Source of the DNA: Nocardioides sp. TRM66260-LWL
GTDB lineage: Bacteria > Actinomycetota > Actinomycetes > Propionibacteriales > Nocardioidaceae
DNA length: 64,000 nt
Assembly (NCBI RefSeq): GCF_020075545.1
Contig: NZ_JAIQZK010000001.1
Span: 310,001-374,000, forward strand
Reading direction: 5' to 3'
In this document: piece by piece, positions 46,377 to 53,743 of the stretch
Layout: each line of letters opens with the position of its first letter
Position numbering within the stretch: position 1 is the first letter of the stretch
Notes under the pieces: generated by a model
The model's input: only the letters and a program-made list of their open reading frames with translations
Told to the model about the DNA's origin: nothing
Databases searched by the model: none
Made by a program: the position numbers and the translations under genes

Positions 46377-48091
46377 TGGCCGAGACCTTCGACTACGACG
46401 TCCTCGTCATCGGATCGGGCTTCGGCGGCTCGGTCACCGCGCTGCGGCTCACCGAGAAGGGCTACCGCGTCGGCGTGATCGAGGCCGGGGCGCGCTTCGA
46501 GGACGGTGACTTCTCCTCCGGCACCCTCGACATCACCAAGTACCTGTGGGCGCCGTGGCTGGGCTGCTACGGCATCCAACGCATCGACGCGCTGCGCGAC
46601 ACGATGATCGTGGCCGGCGCGGGCGTCGGCGGCGGCTCGCTCGTGTACGCCAACACCCTCTACGAGCCCCTCCCGGCCTTCTACGAGGACCCCCAGTGGC
46701 GCCACATCGCCGACTGGAAGACCGAGCTCGCGCCGTACTACGACCAGGCCAAGCGGATGCTCGGCGTGGTCGAGAACCCCGTGCGCACCCCCGCCGACGA
46801 CGTCATGGAGAAGGTCGCCAGCGACATGGGCGTCGGCGACACCTTCCACCCGACGCCGGTCGGCGTCTTCTTCGGCGGCCCGGAGGCCAAGCCCGGCGAG
46901 CGGGTCGAGGACCCCTTCTTCGGCGGCGAGGGCCCGGCCCGCAACGCCTGCACCAACTGCGGCGAGTGCATGTCGGGCTGTCGCCACAACGCGAAGAACA
47001 CGCTGGTCAAGAACTACCTCTACCTGGCGGAGAAGAACGGCGCGAAGGTCATGCCGCTCACCACCGTCACCCGCGTGCGCCCCCTCCCGGGCGGCGGCTA
47101 CGAGCTGAAGGTCAAGTACTCCAAGGCGACGCGCGCGACCGCCCGCACCACGCGCACGCTCACCGCCGAGCAGGTCGTCTTCGCAGCGGCGTCGCTGGGC
47201 ACCCAGAAGCTGCTGCACCGGATGAAGGACGAGGGCCACCTGCCCCGGCTGTCCGACCGGCTGGGGTTCCTCTCGCGCACCAACTCCGAGTCGATCCTCG
47301 GGGCCATCGCGCCGCGCTCGGACAAGACCGACTACACGCACGGCGTGGCGATCACCTCCAGCTGGCACCCCGACGAGAACACGCACATCGAGCCGTGCCG
47401 CTACGGCAAGGGCTTCAACACGATGGCGATGCTGCAGACCGTCCTCACCGAGGGCGACACCGGCGAGCCGCGCTGGCGCACCTGGCTGAAGGCCATGTGG
47501 AAGGAGCGCCGCGACCTGGTGAACCTCTACGACCTCAAGCACTGGTCGGAGCGCACCGTCATCGCGCTGGTGATGCAGAGCCTCGACAACTCGATCACCA
47601 CCTACGGCAAGAAGGGCCTGCTCGGCTACCGGATGACCTCGCGTCAGGGCCACGGCGCCCCGAACCCGACGTGGATCCCGGTGGCCAACGAGGCCGTTAC
47701 CCGCATCGCCGGCGTCCTCGGCGGCACCGCGGGCGGCAACATCGGCGAGCCGTTCAACATGCCGCTGACCGCCCACTTCATCGGCGGCTGCGCGATCGGC
47801 GACTCGCCCGAGACCGGCGTCATCGACCCCTACCAGCGGGTCTACGGCTACCCGGGCCTGCACATCGCCGACGGCTCGGCGATCTCGGCGAACCTCGGCG
47901 TCAACCCGTCGCTGACGATCACCGCGCAGGCGGAGCGGGCGATGGCGTTCTGGCCGAACAAGGGCGAGGCCGACCCGCGTCCGCGGCTCGGCGCGGCCTA
48001 CGAGCCGCTCGAGCCGGTCTCGCCCCGGCGTCCGGCCGTCCCGGCGTCCGCTCCGGCGGCGCTGCGCCTGCCGATCGTCGGGGTCTCCTGA
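46376..48091 (+). CDS. ChoD-like GMC-family oxidoreductase (cholesterol-oxidase family)
   Basis: 571 aa. FAD loop VLVIGSGFGGSVTALRLTEK, VAGAGVGGGSLVYANTLYEP, a Cys cluster NACTNCGECMSGCRHNAKNT, and C-terminal GCAIGDSPETGVIDPYQRVY with ISANLGVNPSLTITAQAERA. It matches Rv3409c (ChoD) of M. tuberculosis along its length and shares its guaB3-side neighbourhood. The ChoD class was named cholesterol oxidase, but its true substrate is debated. The ferredoxin-like four-Cys segment is a family trait. It is translationally coupled to the dehydrogenase; a terminator follows. Confidence 0.88.
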   Translation: MAETFDYDVLVIGSGFGGSVTALRLTEKGYRVGVIEAGARFEDGDFSSGTLDITKYLWAPWLGCYGIQRIDALRDTMIVAGAGVGGGSLVYANTLYEPLPAFYEDPQWRHIADWKTELAPYYDQAKRMLGVVENPVRTPADDVMEKVASDMGVGDTFHPTPVGVFFGGPEAKPGERVEDPFFGGEGPARNACTNCGECMSGCRHNAKNTLVKNYLYLAEKNGAKVMPLTTVTRVRPLPGGGYELKVKYSKATRATARTTRTLTAEQVVFAAASLGTQKLLHRMKDEGHLPRLSDRLGFLSRTNSESILGAIAPRSDKTDYTHGVAITSSWHPDENTHIEPCRYGKGFNTMAMLQTVLTEGDTGEPRWRTWLKAMWKERRDLVNLYDLKHWSERTVIALVMQSLDNSITTYGKKGLLGYRMTSRQGHGAPNPTWIPVANEAVTRIAGVLGGTAGGNIGEPFNMPLTAHFIGGCAIGDSPETGVIDPYQRVYGYPGLHIADGSAISANLGVNPSLTITAQAERAMAFWPNKGEADPRPRLGAAYEPLEPVSPRRPAVPASAPAALRLPIVGVS

Positions 48092-48112
48092 CCCGCGTCC
48101 GTCCTCGATCGA

Positions 48113-48140
48113 GGCCCGGTCCGCTGCGGCGGACCGGGCC
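48113..48140 (+). terminator. Terminator after the GMC oxidoreductase
   Basis: 12-bp perfect stem (48113-48124 with 48129-48140), TGCG loop, 21 nt after the stop. Confidence 0.75.
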
Positions 48141-48240
48141 CTCGCCGTCTCCGGGGCCGGTCTCGGCCGGCGACGCCACCGGCGACCGGTCTAGACCGAT
48201 CGGCCCCTTCCGGACGATCTCCGGAGCACGCGCGTAACCG

Positions 48241-48395
48241 GCGCGAGGACGTCTCGTTGGGATGAGTGCACCCGGCACATGCTCCCTCCCAACAGTGAGC
48301 CGGGATGCGGTCCAGGCGCTGTCCAACAGGTGCGTGGACGCGCAGGGCCCGGCCATCCCTCCCTCCCCGGCCGGGCCCTGCTGCATGTCCGGGGT
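48241..48395 (+). ncRNA. Candidate structured RNA in the choD-guaA gap
   Basis: The 388 bp between 48091 and guaA hold no gene. After the terminator lie a nested hairpin (outer GTTGGGA 48256-48262 with TCCCAAC 48287-48293, inner GTGC/GCAC) and a 13-bp perfect stem (48342-48354 with 48369-48381) closing a 14-nt pyrimidine loop ATCCCTCCCTCCCC. Two stems, one with a C-rich loop, recall actinobacterial 6C RNA, but I could not match the consensus. Direction and promoter are uncertain. Confidence 0.35.
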
Positions 48396-48467
48396 CATCC
48401 GGCCCCCGTGCAGCGACGGGTCGTCCAGCGCGGGCGGCCCGCGACGTCGGCGGGCGCCGCGCGTCAG

Positions 48468-48473
48468 TAGAGT
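48468..48473 (+). promoter_or_regulatory. -10 hexamer, leaderless promoter of guaA
   Basis: TAGAGT, 6 nt before the ATG at 48480; the same hexamer and spacing as guaB3. Confidence 0.6.
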
Positions 48474-48479
48474 GCGGCC

Positions 48480-50060
48480 ATGACGCAGGCCGCCCCGGAG
48501 ACCGCTCCGGACCACGACCTCGTGCTCGTCGTCGACTTCGGCGCGCAGTACGCCCAGCTCATCGCCCGACGCGTGCGGGAGGCGCGGGTCTACTCCGAGA
48601 TCGTGCCGCACTCGATGCCGGTCGAGCAGATGCTCGCCCGCCGGCCGAAGGCGGTCATCCTCTCCGGCGGCCCGTCCTCGGTGTACGCCGACGGCGCGCC
48701 GTCCCTCGACGTCGCGCTGCTGACGTCGGGCACCCCCGTGTTCGGCATGTGCTACGGCTTCCAGCTGATGGCCCAGGGCCTCGGCGGCGAGGTGGCCGCC
48801 ACCGGTGCCCGGGAGTACGGCCGGACGCCGGTCGTCGTCTCCGAGCCGGGCACGCTCCTGGCCGACGTCCCGGCCGAGCACCGCGTGTGGATGTCGCACG
48901 GCGACTCCGTCGTCGCGGCGCCCGCGGGCTTCACCGTGCTCGCCTCCACCCCCGACACCCCGGTCGCGGCGTTCGAGAACGTCGAGGCCGGCCTGGCCGG
49001 CGTCCAGTGGCATCCCGAGGTGCTGCACTCCGAGCACGGCCAGCGGGTGCTGGAGCACTTCCTGCTCGACATCGCCGGCTGCCGCCAGACCTGGACGATG
49101 GTCAACATCGTCGAGGAGCAGGTCGAGCGCATCCGCGCCGAGGTCGGCGACGCCCGGGTCATCTCGGCGCTCTCCGGCGGTGTCGACTCCGCCGTCTCCA
49201 CCGCGCTGGTGCAGCGGGCCGTCGGCGACCAGCTGACCGCGGTGTTCGTCGACCACGGCCTGCTGCGGGAGGGCGAGGCCGAGCAGGTCGAGCGCGACTA
49301 CGTGGCCGCCACTGGCGTCAACCTCAAGGTGGTCGACGCCGCCGACCAGTTCCTCGGCTTCCTCGACGGCGTCACCGACCCCGAGGAGAAGCGCAAGATC
49401 ATCGGGCGCGAGTTCATCCGCACCTTCGAGGCCGCCGAGCGCGAGGTGCTGGCCACCCCCGGCCCCCCGGTGCGCTTCCTCGTGCAGGGCACGCTCTACC
49501 CCGACGTCGTGGAGTCCGGCGGCGGCGAGGGCGCGGCGAACATCAAGAGCCACCACAACGTCGGGGGTCTCCCTGACGACCTGCAGTTCAGCCTGATCGA
49601 GCCGCTGCGCACCCTGTTCAAGGACGAGGTGCGCGAGGTCGGCCGGCAGCTCGGCATCCCCGAGGCGATCGTCGCGCGCCACCCGTTCCCCGGGCCCGGC
49701 CTGGCGATCCGCATCGTCGGCGCCGTCGACCGCGACCGGCTGGCGATCCTGCGCGCGGCCGACGCGATCGTCCGCGAGGAGACCACCGCGGCCGGGCTCG
49801 ACGCCACCATCTGGCAGTTCCCGGTCGTCCTGCTCGCCGACGTCCGGTCGGTGGGCGTCCAGGGCGACGGCCGCACCTACGGCCACCCGATCGTCCTGCG
49901 TCCGGTCACCTCCGAGGACGCCATGACGGCCGACTGGGGCCGGCTGCCCTACGAGGTGCTCGAGCGCATCTCGACCCGCATCACCAACGAGGTGCGCGAG
50001 GTCAACCGGGTCGTCCTCGACATCACCTCCAAGCCGCCGGGCACGATCGAGTGGGAGTGA
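48480..50060 (+). CDS. guaA: GMP synthase (glutamine-hydrolysing)
   Basis: 526 aa. N-terminal glutamine amidotransferase with catalytic C91 ([12 protein letters not shown]) and [12 protein letters not shown] (His, Glu). The ATP-pyrophosphatase domain starts with the P-loop [20 protein letters not shown]. The dimerisation domain ends in [14 protein letters not shown]. It converts XMP to GMP. With guaB and guaB3 it makes the guanine branch of the window. The stop overlaps the next gene by 4 nt. Confidence 0.97.
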   Translation: MTQAAPETAPDHDLVLVVDFGAQYAQLIARRVREARVYSEIVPHSMPVEQMLARRPKAVILSGGPSSVYADGAPSLDVALLTSGTPVFGMCYGFQLMAQGLGGEVAATGAREYGRTPVVVSEPGTLLADVPAEHRVWMSHGDSVVAAPAGFTVLASTPDTPVAAFENVEAGLAGVQWHPEVLHSEHGQRVLEHFLLDIAGCRQTWTMVNIVEEQVERIRAEVGDARVISALSGGVDSAVSTALVQRAVGDQLTAVFVDHGLLREGEAEQVERDYVAATGVNLKVVDAADQFLGFLDGVTDPEEKRKIIGREFIRTFEAAEREVLATPGPPVRFLVQGTLYPDVVESGGGEGAANIKSHHNVGGLPDDLQFSLIEPLRTLFKDEVREVGRQLGIPEAIVARHPFPGPGLAIRIVGAVDRDRLAILRAADAIVREETTAAGLDATIWQFPVVLLADVRSVGVQGDGRTYGHPIVLRPVTSEDAMTADWGRLPYEVLERISTRITNEVREVNRVVLDITSKPPGTIEWE

Positions 50061-50629
50061 GGCTGCGGCGCACCCTGGCGCGCGTGATCCTGCGCCTCAT
50101 GCGGTGGCGCACAAAGGGCGAGCTGCCGGAGTCGGCGATCCTGGTCGGCGCGCCGCACACGTCCAACTGGGACTGGGTGCTGACGCTGCTGCTGGCCTGG
50201 GACTACGGCGTCACGATCCGGCTGCTGGTCAAGGACTCGCTGTTCAAGGGCCCGCTGGCGCCCCTGCTGCGGGCCACCGGAGCGGTGTCGCTGGACCGCG
50301 CGGCGCCGAGGGCGACGATCGACGCGCTGCTGGCCGAGCAGGCGTCGTCCTCGACCTTCCTGCTGGGCCTCGCCGCCGAGGGCACCCGCTCGCGGGGGGA
50401 GTACTGGAAGTCCGGCTTCTACCGGCTCTCCCAGCAGACCGGCCTGCCGATCACCCTGGCCTTCCTCGACGCGCCCAGCCGCACCGTCGGCTGGGGGCCG
50501 ACGTTCCACCCCAGCGGCGACGTGCGTGCCGACATGGACCGCGTGCGGGAGTTCTACGCCCCGATCACCGGCATCCGGCCCGAGGGGTTCACCCCGCCGC
50601 GGCTGCGCGAGGAGGACGGCGCGGCCTGA
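50057..50629 (+). CDS. PlsC-like 1-acyl-sn-glycerol-3-phosphate acyltransferase family protein
   Basis: 190 aa from the GTG overlapping guaA (another GTG at 50051 is possible). The HX4D catalytic motif is seen in [17 protein letters not shown] and the EGTRS motif in [20 protein letters not shown]. This short subfamily lacks a long N-terminal anchor but has a basic amphipathic start ([20 protein letters not shown]). It probably acylates lysophosphatidate or a related acceptor at the membrane. Coupling to guaA has no obvious metabolic logic. Confidence 0.8.
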   Translation: MRLRRTLARVILRLMRWRTKGELPESAILVGAPHTSNWDWVLTLLLAWDYGVTIRLLVKDSLFKGPLAPLLRATGAVSLDRAAPRATIDALLAEQASSSTFLLGLAAEGTRSRGEYWKSGFYRLSQQTGLPITLAFLDAPSRTVGWGPTFHPSGDVRADMDRVREFYAPITGIRPEGFTPPRLREEDGAA

Positions 50630-50668
50630 GCCGTCGTCCGCGGCCGCGCGGTGGGCCTCAGAGCGGCG

Positions 50669-51718
50669 TCAGGGCAGGCGTGGGTCGATGATCGTCAGCC
50701 CCGCGAGGTCGGCGGCGTCGAACCGGGGGAGCAGGTCGGCGGCCTCGGCGAGACCGATCGTCCGCTCGACGAGCCGCTGCGGCTGCAGCGCGCCGTCGGC
50801 GACCAGCCGCAGCAGCGCGGGGTAGTCGGCGGCGGCCATGCCGTGGCTGCCGAGCACGTCGAGCTCCCAGCCGATCACCCGCGCCATCGGGACGCGCGGG
50901 TGCCCGTCCACCGGCGGCAGCAGGCCGATCTGCACGTGCCGGCCGCGGCGGCGCAGCGACAGGATCGCGGCGGCCGCGGCGTCCGGGTGCCCGACGGCGT
51001 CGACGGCGACGTGCGCGCCGCCCTCGGCGGTCTCCAGGATCGCAGCGGCGGTCTCCTCGGGTGTGCCGCCGACCCGGACGACGTGGTCGGCGCCCAGGTC
51101 GCGGGCGGCCGCGAGCGCGCGGTCGTGTCGGTCGACGACCACCACTCGGGCGCCGATCGCCCGGCCGATCATCGCGGCGCTCAGGCCGACGCCGCCGGCC
51201 CCCACAACGAGGAGGGTCTCGCCGGATCGCAGACGTGCCCGGGCGACGAGGCCGCGGTACGCCGTGGCGAACCGGCAGCCCAGCGCGGCGGCCGCGCCGG
51301 CGTCCAGCCCGTCGGGCAGGGCGACGAGGTTCGCGTCCGCCGCGTGCAGCACGACCTGCTCGGCGAAGGAGCCCCAGTGCGTGAAGCCCGGCTGCGTCTG
51401 CTGCGGGCACACCTGCGCGTCGCCCTGGCGGCACCACTCGCAGCGGCCGCAGCCGCACACGAACGGCACGGTGACGCGGCGACCGGCCGTCCAGCGCTCG
51501 ACGCCGGCGCCGACGGCCACGATCTCGCCCGCGAGCTCGTGGCCCGGGACGTGCGGGAACGCGACGTCGTCGTCGTGGCCCGCCCAGGCGTGCCAGTCGG
51601 AGCGGCACAGCCCCGTGGCCTCGACCCGCACGACGACGCCGCCCGGCGGCGGTGCGGGCTCGGGGAGGTCCCGCACCGCGGCCGGCCCCGCGGCGCGGTC
51701 CACGACGAGGGCGCGCAT
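50669..51718 (-). CDS. Zinc-dependent alcohol dehydrogenase (MDR family)
   Basis: 349 aa. Catalytic zinc: C38 (ATGLCRSDWHAW), H60 and E61 (VPGHELAGE). Structural zinc: CGCGRCEWCRQGDAQVC (C90, C93, C96, C104). Rossmann loop VVGAGGVGLSAAMIGRA. The QTQPGFTHWGSFAEQV segment is typical of MDR zinc alcohol dehydrogenases. Substrate unknown. It lies downstream of the LapA-like gene on the same strand with 14 bp between, so they may be cotranscribed. Confidence 0.87.
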   Translation of the reverse strand: MRALVVDRAAGPAAVRDLPEPAPPPGGVVVRVEATGLCRSDWHAWAGHDDDVAFPHVPGHELAGEIVAVGAGVERWTAGRRVTVPFVCGCGRCEWCRQGDAQVCPQQTQPGFTHWGSFAEQVVLHAADANLVALPDGLDAGAAAALGCRFATAYRGLVARARLRSGETLLVVGAGGVGLSAAMIGRAIGARVVVVDRHDRALAAARDLGADHVVRVGGTPEETAAAILETAEGGAHVAVDAVGHPDAAAAAILSLRRRGRHVQIGLLPPVDGHPRVPMARVIGWELDVLGSHGMAAADYPALLRLVADGALQPQRLVERTIGLAEAADLLPRFDAADLAGLTIIDPRLP

Positions 51719-51732
51719 GCTCGCGGCGACGC

Positions 51733-52119
51733 TCAGCGGCTGCGCTTGCGCTCGGCCTTGACGACCTTCTTGGTGCGGTGGCGCAGCTGGATGATGCGCA
51801 GCGAGCCGGCGATGGCCGTGAGCAGGATGCCTGCCGCGGTGGCGACGAGCAGCACGACGGCCACCGAGGCCTGGCCCTCGAAGGTGAGGAAGCGGACGGT
51901 GGTGCGCTGGGTGTTCTGGGCGATGAAGATGATCAGCAGCACGAGCACGATGCCGAGCCCGACGGTGGCGGCGTAGAAGCCGCTCGTGCGCGAGCCCCGC
52001 AGCGGGTCGGCGACCGGCGCGGGCGGAGTCGGCTGGGCGGGACCGGTGGCGCCGGTCGTGCCGGTGGCGTCGGGGACGACGGGGTCACCGGCGGGACGCG
52101 GGTCTGCAGGCGTGCTCAT
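51733..52119 (-). CDS. LapA/DUF1049-domain membrane protein
   Basis: 128 aa from the ATG at 52119. A Pro/Thr-rich cytoplasmic start is followed by two membrane helices (FYAATVGLGIVLVLLIIFIA, then VAVVLLVATAAGILLTAIAG) around the LapA signature QNTQRTTVRFLTFEGQ, and a basic tail RHRTKKVVKAERKRSR. In E. coli LapA/LapB regulate LPS synthesis; actinobacterial members have no known role. Confidence 0.82.
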   Translation of the reverse strand: MSTPADPRPAGDPVVPDATGTTGATGPAQPTPPAPVADPLRGSRTSGFYAATVGLGIVLVLLIIFIAQNTQRTTVRFLTFEGQASVAVVLLVATAAGILLTAIAGSLRIIQLRHRTKKVVKAERKRSR

Positions 52120-52126
52120 GCCGCAG

Positions 52127-52132
52127 AAGGTA
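52127..52132 (-). promoter_or_regulatory. -10 hexamer for the LapA-like gene
   Basis: TACCTT on the minus strand, 7 nt before the ATG at 52119. Confidence 0.5.
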
Positions 52133-52270
52133 GCGGCTCCCCGCCGCGCCGGCGGCCACCCGCCGGGGTGCTGGGACGGCCGCCCCACACGGGGAGAAGT
52201 GGTCCAGACCACCCTGTCGATCGGGGGTGAGTGCGTGACTTCTTCGTGCCAGTGTCCTAAAGTTCTCAAC

Positions 52271-52302
52271 GAACCGCTGGTGACCCGAGACGCCAGCGGT
52301 TC
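52271..52302 (-). terminator. Terminator of the first LLM oxidoreductase gene
   Basis: Arms 52271-52280 and 52293-52302 (10 bp) directly behind the stop codon on the minus strand, followed by a T-rich run (AGAACTTTAGG). Confidence 0.7.
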
Positions 52303-52303
52303 T

Positions 52304-53188
52304 CTACTTCCCGGACGCGATCGCCCTCCCCACGGGCTCGAGCACGTCCGCGGCGAAGCGCTCCAGCCCGTCGAGCTTCTGCTCCAGGCCGGCGTCCAGC
52401 CCGTGGTAGTAGGCCCACGGCATCGTCATGACGTCGGTGACGCCGCGCTCGTGCGCCTCGACGAACTGCTCGGGCAGGAAGGCGTCGGTGAGCGCGGTGA
52501 TCACCGAGAAGTCGCCGTCCGCGCCCTGCTCCTCCCGGAGCTCCGCGAGCCGGCGCGCATGGGCGGCGGCCTCGTCGACGGTGAACAGGTCGCCCACCCA
52601 GCCGTCGTGCCGTGCCGCCCGGCGGAAGGCCGCCTCGGAGAGCCCGCCGACGTAGACCGGCACCCGCGTCGGCGGCGACGGCTCGACCGTCAGCGGCGGG
52701 GCGAGGTAGTGCCGACCCGCGAACGACCGGACGCCGGGCCGCCACAGCTCCTCGAGCAGCGCGAGGGCGTCGTCGGTGCGCGACGCGCGGGTGCGGAAGT
52801 CCTGTCCGAGCAGGTCGAACTCCTCCCGGCACCAGCCGATGCCGACGCCCAGCGCGACCCGCCCGCCCGAGAGCGCGGCGGCCGTCGAGACCGACTTCGC
52901 GACCTGGAAGGGGTTGCGCAGCGCGACGACGTAGACCGAGGAGAAGAACCGCAGCCGCGTCGTGATCGCGGCGAGCGCGCCGGTGAGCACCCACGGGTCG
53001 GGCCACGGGGTGCCCGCCGGCCAGCGCCGCGAGCCGTCGAGCGTGTACGGGTACGGGGTCTCGAGCTCCTCCAGGTCGACGACGTGGTCGGGCATCGCCA
53101 GGGCGTGGTAGCCGAGGCGGTCGGCCGCCATCGCGAGCGCCGGCAGCTCCTCCAGCGGGAGGTAGGCCGTGCTGAGGGAGAAGCGCAT
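52304..53188 (-). CDS. LLM-class F420-dependent oxidoreductase
   Basis: 294 aa. Luciferase-like TIM barrel: MRFSLSTAYLPLEELPALAM, ALAMPDHVVDLEELETPYPY, then RVALGVGIGWCREEFDLLGQ and RVPVYVGGLSEAAFRRAARH. This is the pattern of the TIGR03619-type F420 family. Substrate unknown; related enzymes act on steroids or lipids. It has a leaderless promoter with a KstR-like operator upstream, suggesting a lipid- or steroid-responsive gene. The F420 synthase gene fbiC lies next to it. Confidence 0.82.
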   Translation of the reverse strand: MRFSLSTAYLPLEELPALAMAADRLGYHALAMPDHVVDLEELETPYPYTLDGSRRWPAGTPWPDPWVLTGALAAITTRLRFFSSVYVVALRNPFQVAKSVSTAAALSGGRVALGVGIGWCREEFDLLGQDFRTRASRTDDALALLEELWRPGVRSFAGRHYLAPPLTVEPSPPTRVPVYVGGLSEAAFRRAARHDGWVGDLFTVDEAAAHARRLAELREEQGADGDFSVITALTDAFLPEQFVEAHERGVTDVMTMPWAYYHGLDAGLEQKLDGLERFAADVLEPVGRAIASGK

Positions 53189-53194
53189 CCGCCC

Positions 53195-53200
53195 ACCCTA
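53195..53200 (-). promoter_or_regulatory. -10 hexamer, leaderless promoter of the LLM gene
   Basis: TAGGGT on the minus strand, 6 nt before the ATG at 53188. Confidence 0.6.
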
Positions 53201-53210
53201 GGGCGAATGC

Positions 53211-53224
53211 GAGAACGTGTTCTA
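53211..53224. promoter_or_regulatory. KstR-like operator upstream of the LLM gene
   Basis: Minus strand TAGAACACGTTCTC matches the mycobacterial KstR consensus TNNAACNNGTTNNA except for the last base. It sits 11 bp upstream of the -10, over the -35 region, as expected of a repressor. The AAC-N2-GTT spacing excludes a LexA box, which has N4. Confidence 0.55.
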
Positions 53225-53234
53225 CCGGTTCGGC

Positions 53235-53678
53235 TCAGCCGTCCAGATCGGTGGGATCCTCGACGTCCTCGATGACGTGCACGGCCGCCTCCTCCGCCGA
53301 CGCGCCGGCGCCGTCGATGCCGACCTCGTCGCCGACGAGCGCCTTCTCCGCGTCCTCGCCGAAGCCGGCGTCGGGGTCGACGAGCCGTCCCGCGCGGGCG
53401 TCGCCGACCTCGCCGTCGTCGAGCACCTCGTCCTGCGCCGCCGCGGCCTCGTAGGGGTCGGGCTCGGGCTCCTCTTGGGCGATGCGCTGGTCGAGCGTCT
53501 CGCCGGTGGCCTCCTCGTACGGCGTGTTGCCGAAGCCCTGTCCGGCCGAGGGGCGCTCCGGCGGGGAGTAGCCGCGGTCGAGCTCGTCCTCGACGTCCCC
53601 GCCGTCGAGGGTGTCCTCGGCGATCGGCTGGTCCTCGACGTCGTCGGGGAGGTCAGGGTCCTGCTCGGCGGTGGTCAT
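53235..53678 (-). CDS. DUF5709-family acidic protein
   Basis: 147 aa, strongly acidic (DLPDDVEDQPIAEDTLDGGD, then VEDELDRGYSPPERPSAGQG). The PSAGQGFGNTPYEEATGETL and IAQEEPEPDPY segments are typical of DUF5709, an actinobacterial family without known function, probably largely unfolded. No signal peptide or membrane helix. It has its own leaderless promoter. Confidence 0.75.
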   Translation of the reverse strand: MTTAEQDPDLPDDVEDQPIAEDTLDGGDVEDELDRGYSPPERPSAGQGFGNTPYEEATGETLDQRIAQEEPEPDPYEAAAAQDEVLDDGEVGDARAGRLVDPDAGFGEDAEKALVGDEVGIDGAGASAEEAAVHVIEDVEDPTDLDG

Positions 53679-53684
53679 GGCGCG

Positions 53685-53690
53685 ACCGTA
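53685..53690 (-). promoter_or_regulatory. -10 hexamer for the DUF5709 gene
   Basis: TACGGT on the minus strand, 6 nt before the ATG at 53678. Confidence 0.5.
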
Positions 53691-53743
53691 GACAGCCGCG
53701 TCCCGGAGCGGCGTCATCCGGCGGGGTGGCCGCCGGGCGAGCG

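Noticed and set aside
52230..52310. A tRNA-like fold in the LapA-LLM gap
   Set aside because: No acceptor, D or T arm sequences; the hairpin is better explained as a terminator of the minus-strand gene.
53211..53224. LexA/SOS box
   Set aside because: The actinobacterial LexA box has four bases between AAC and GTT. Here there are two.
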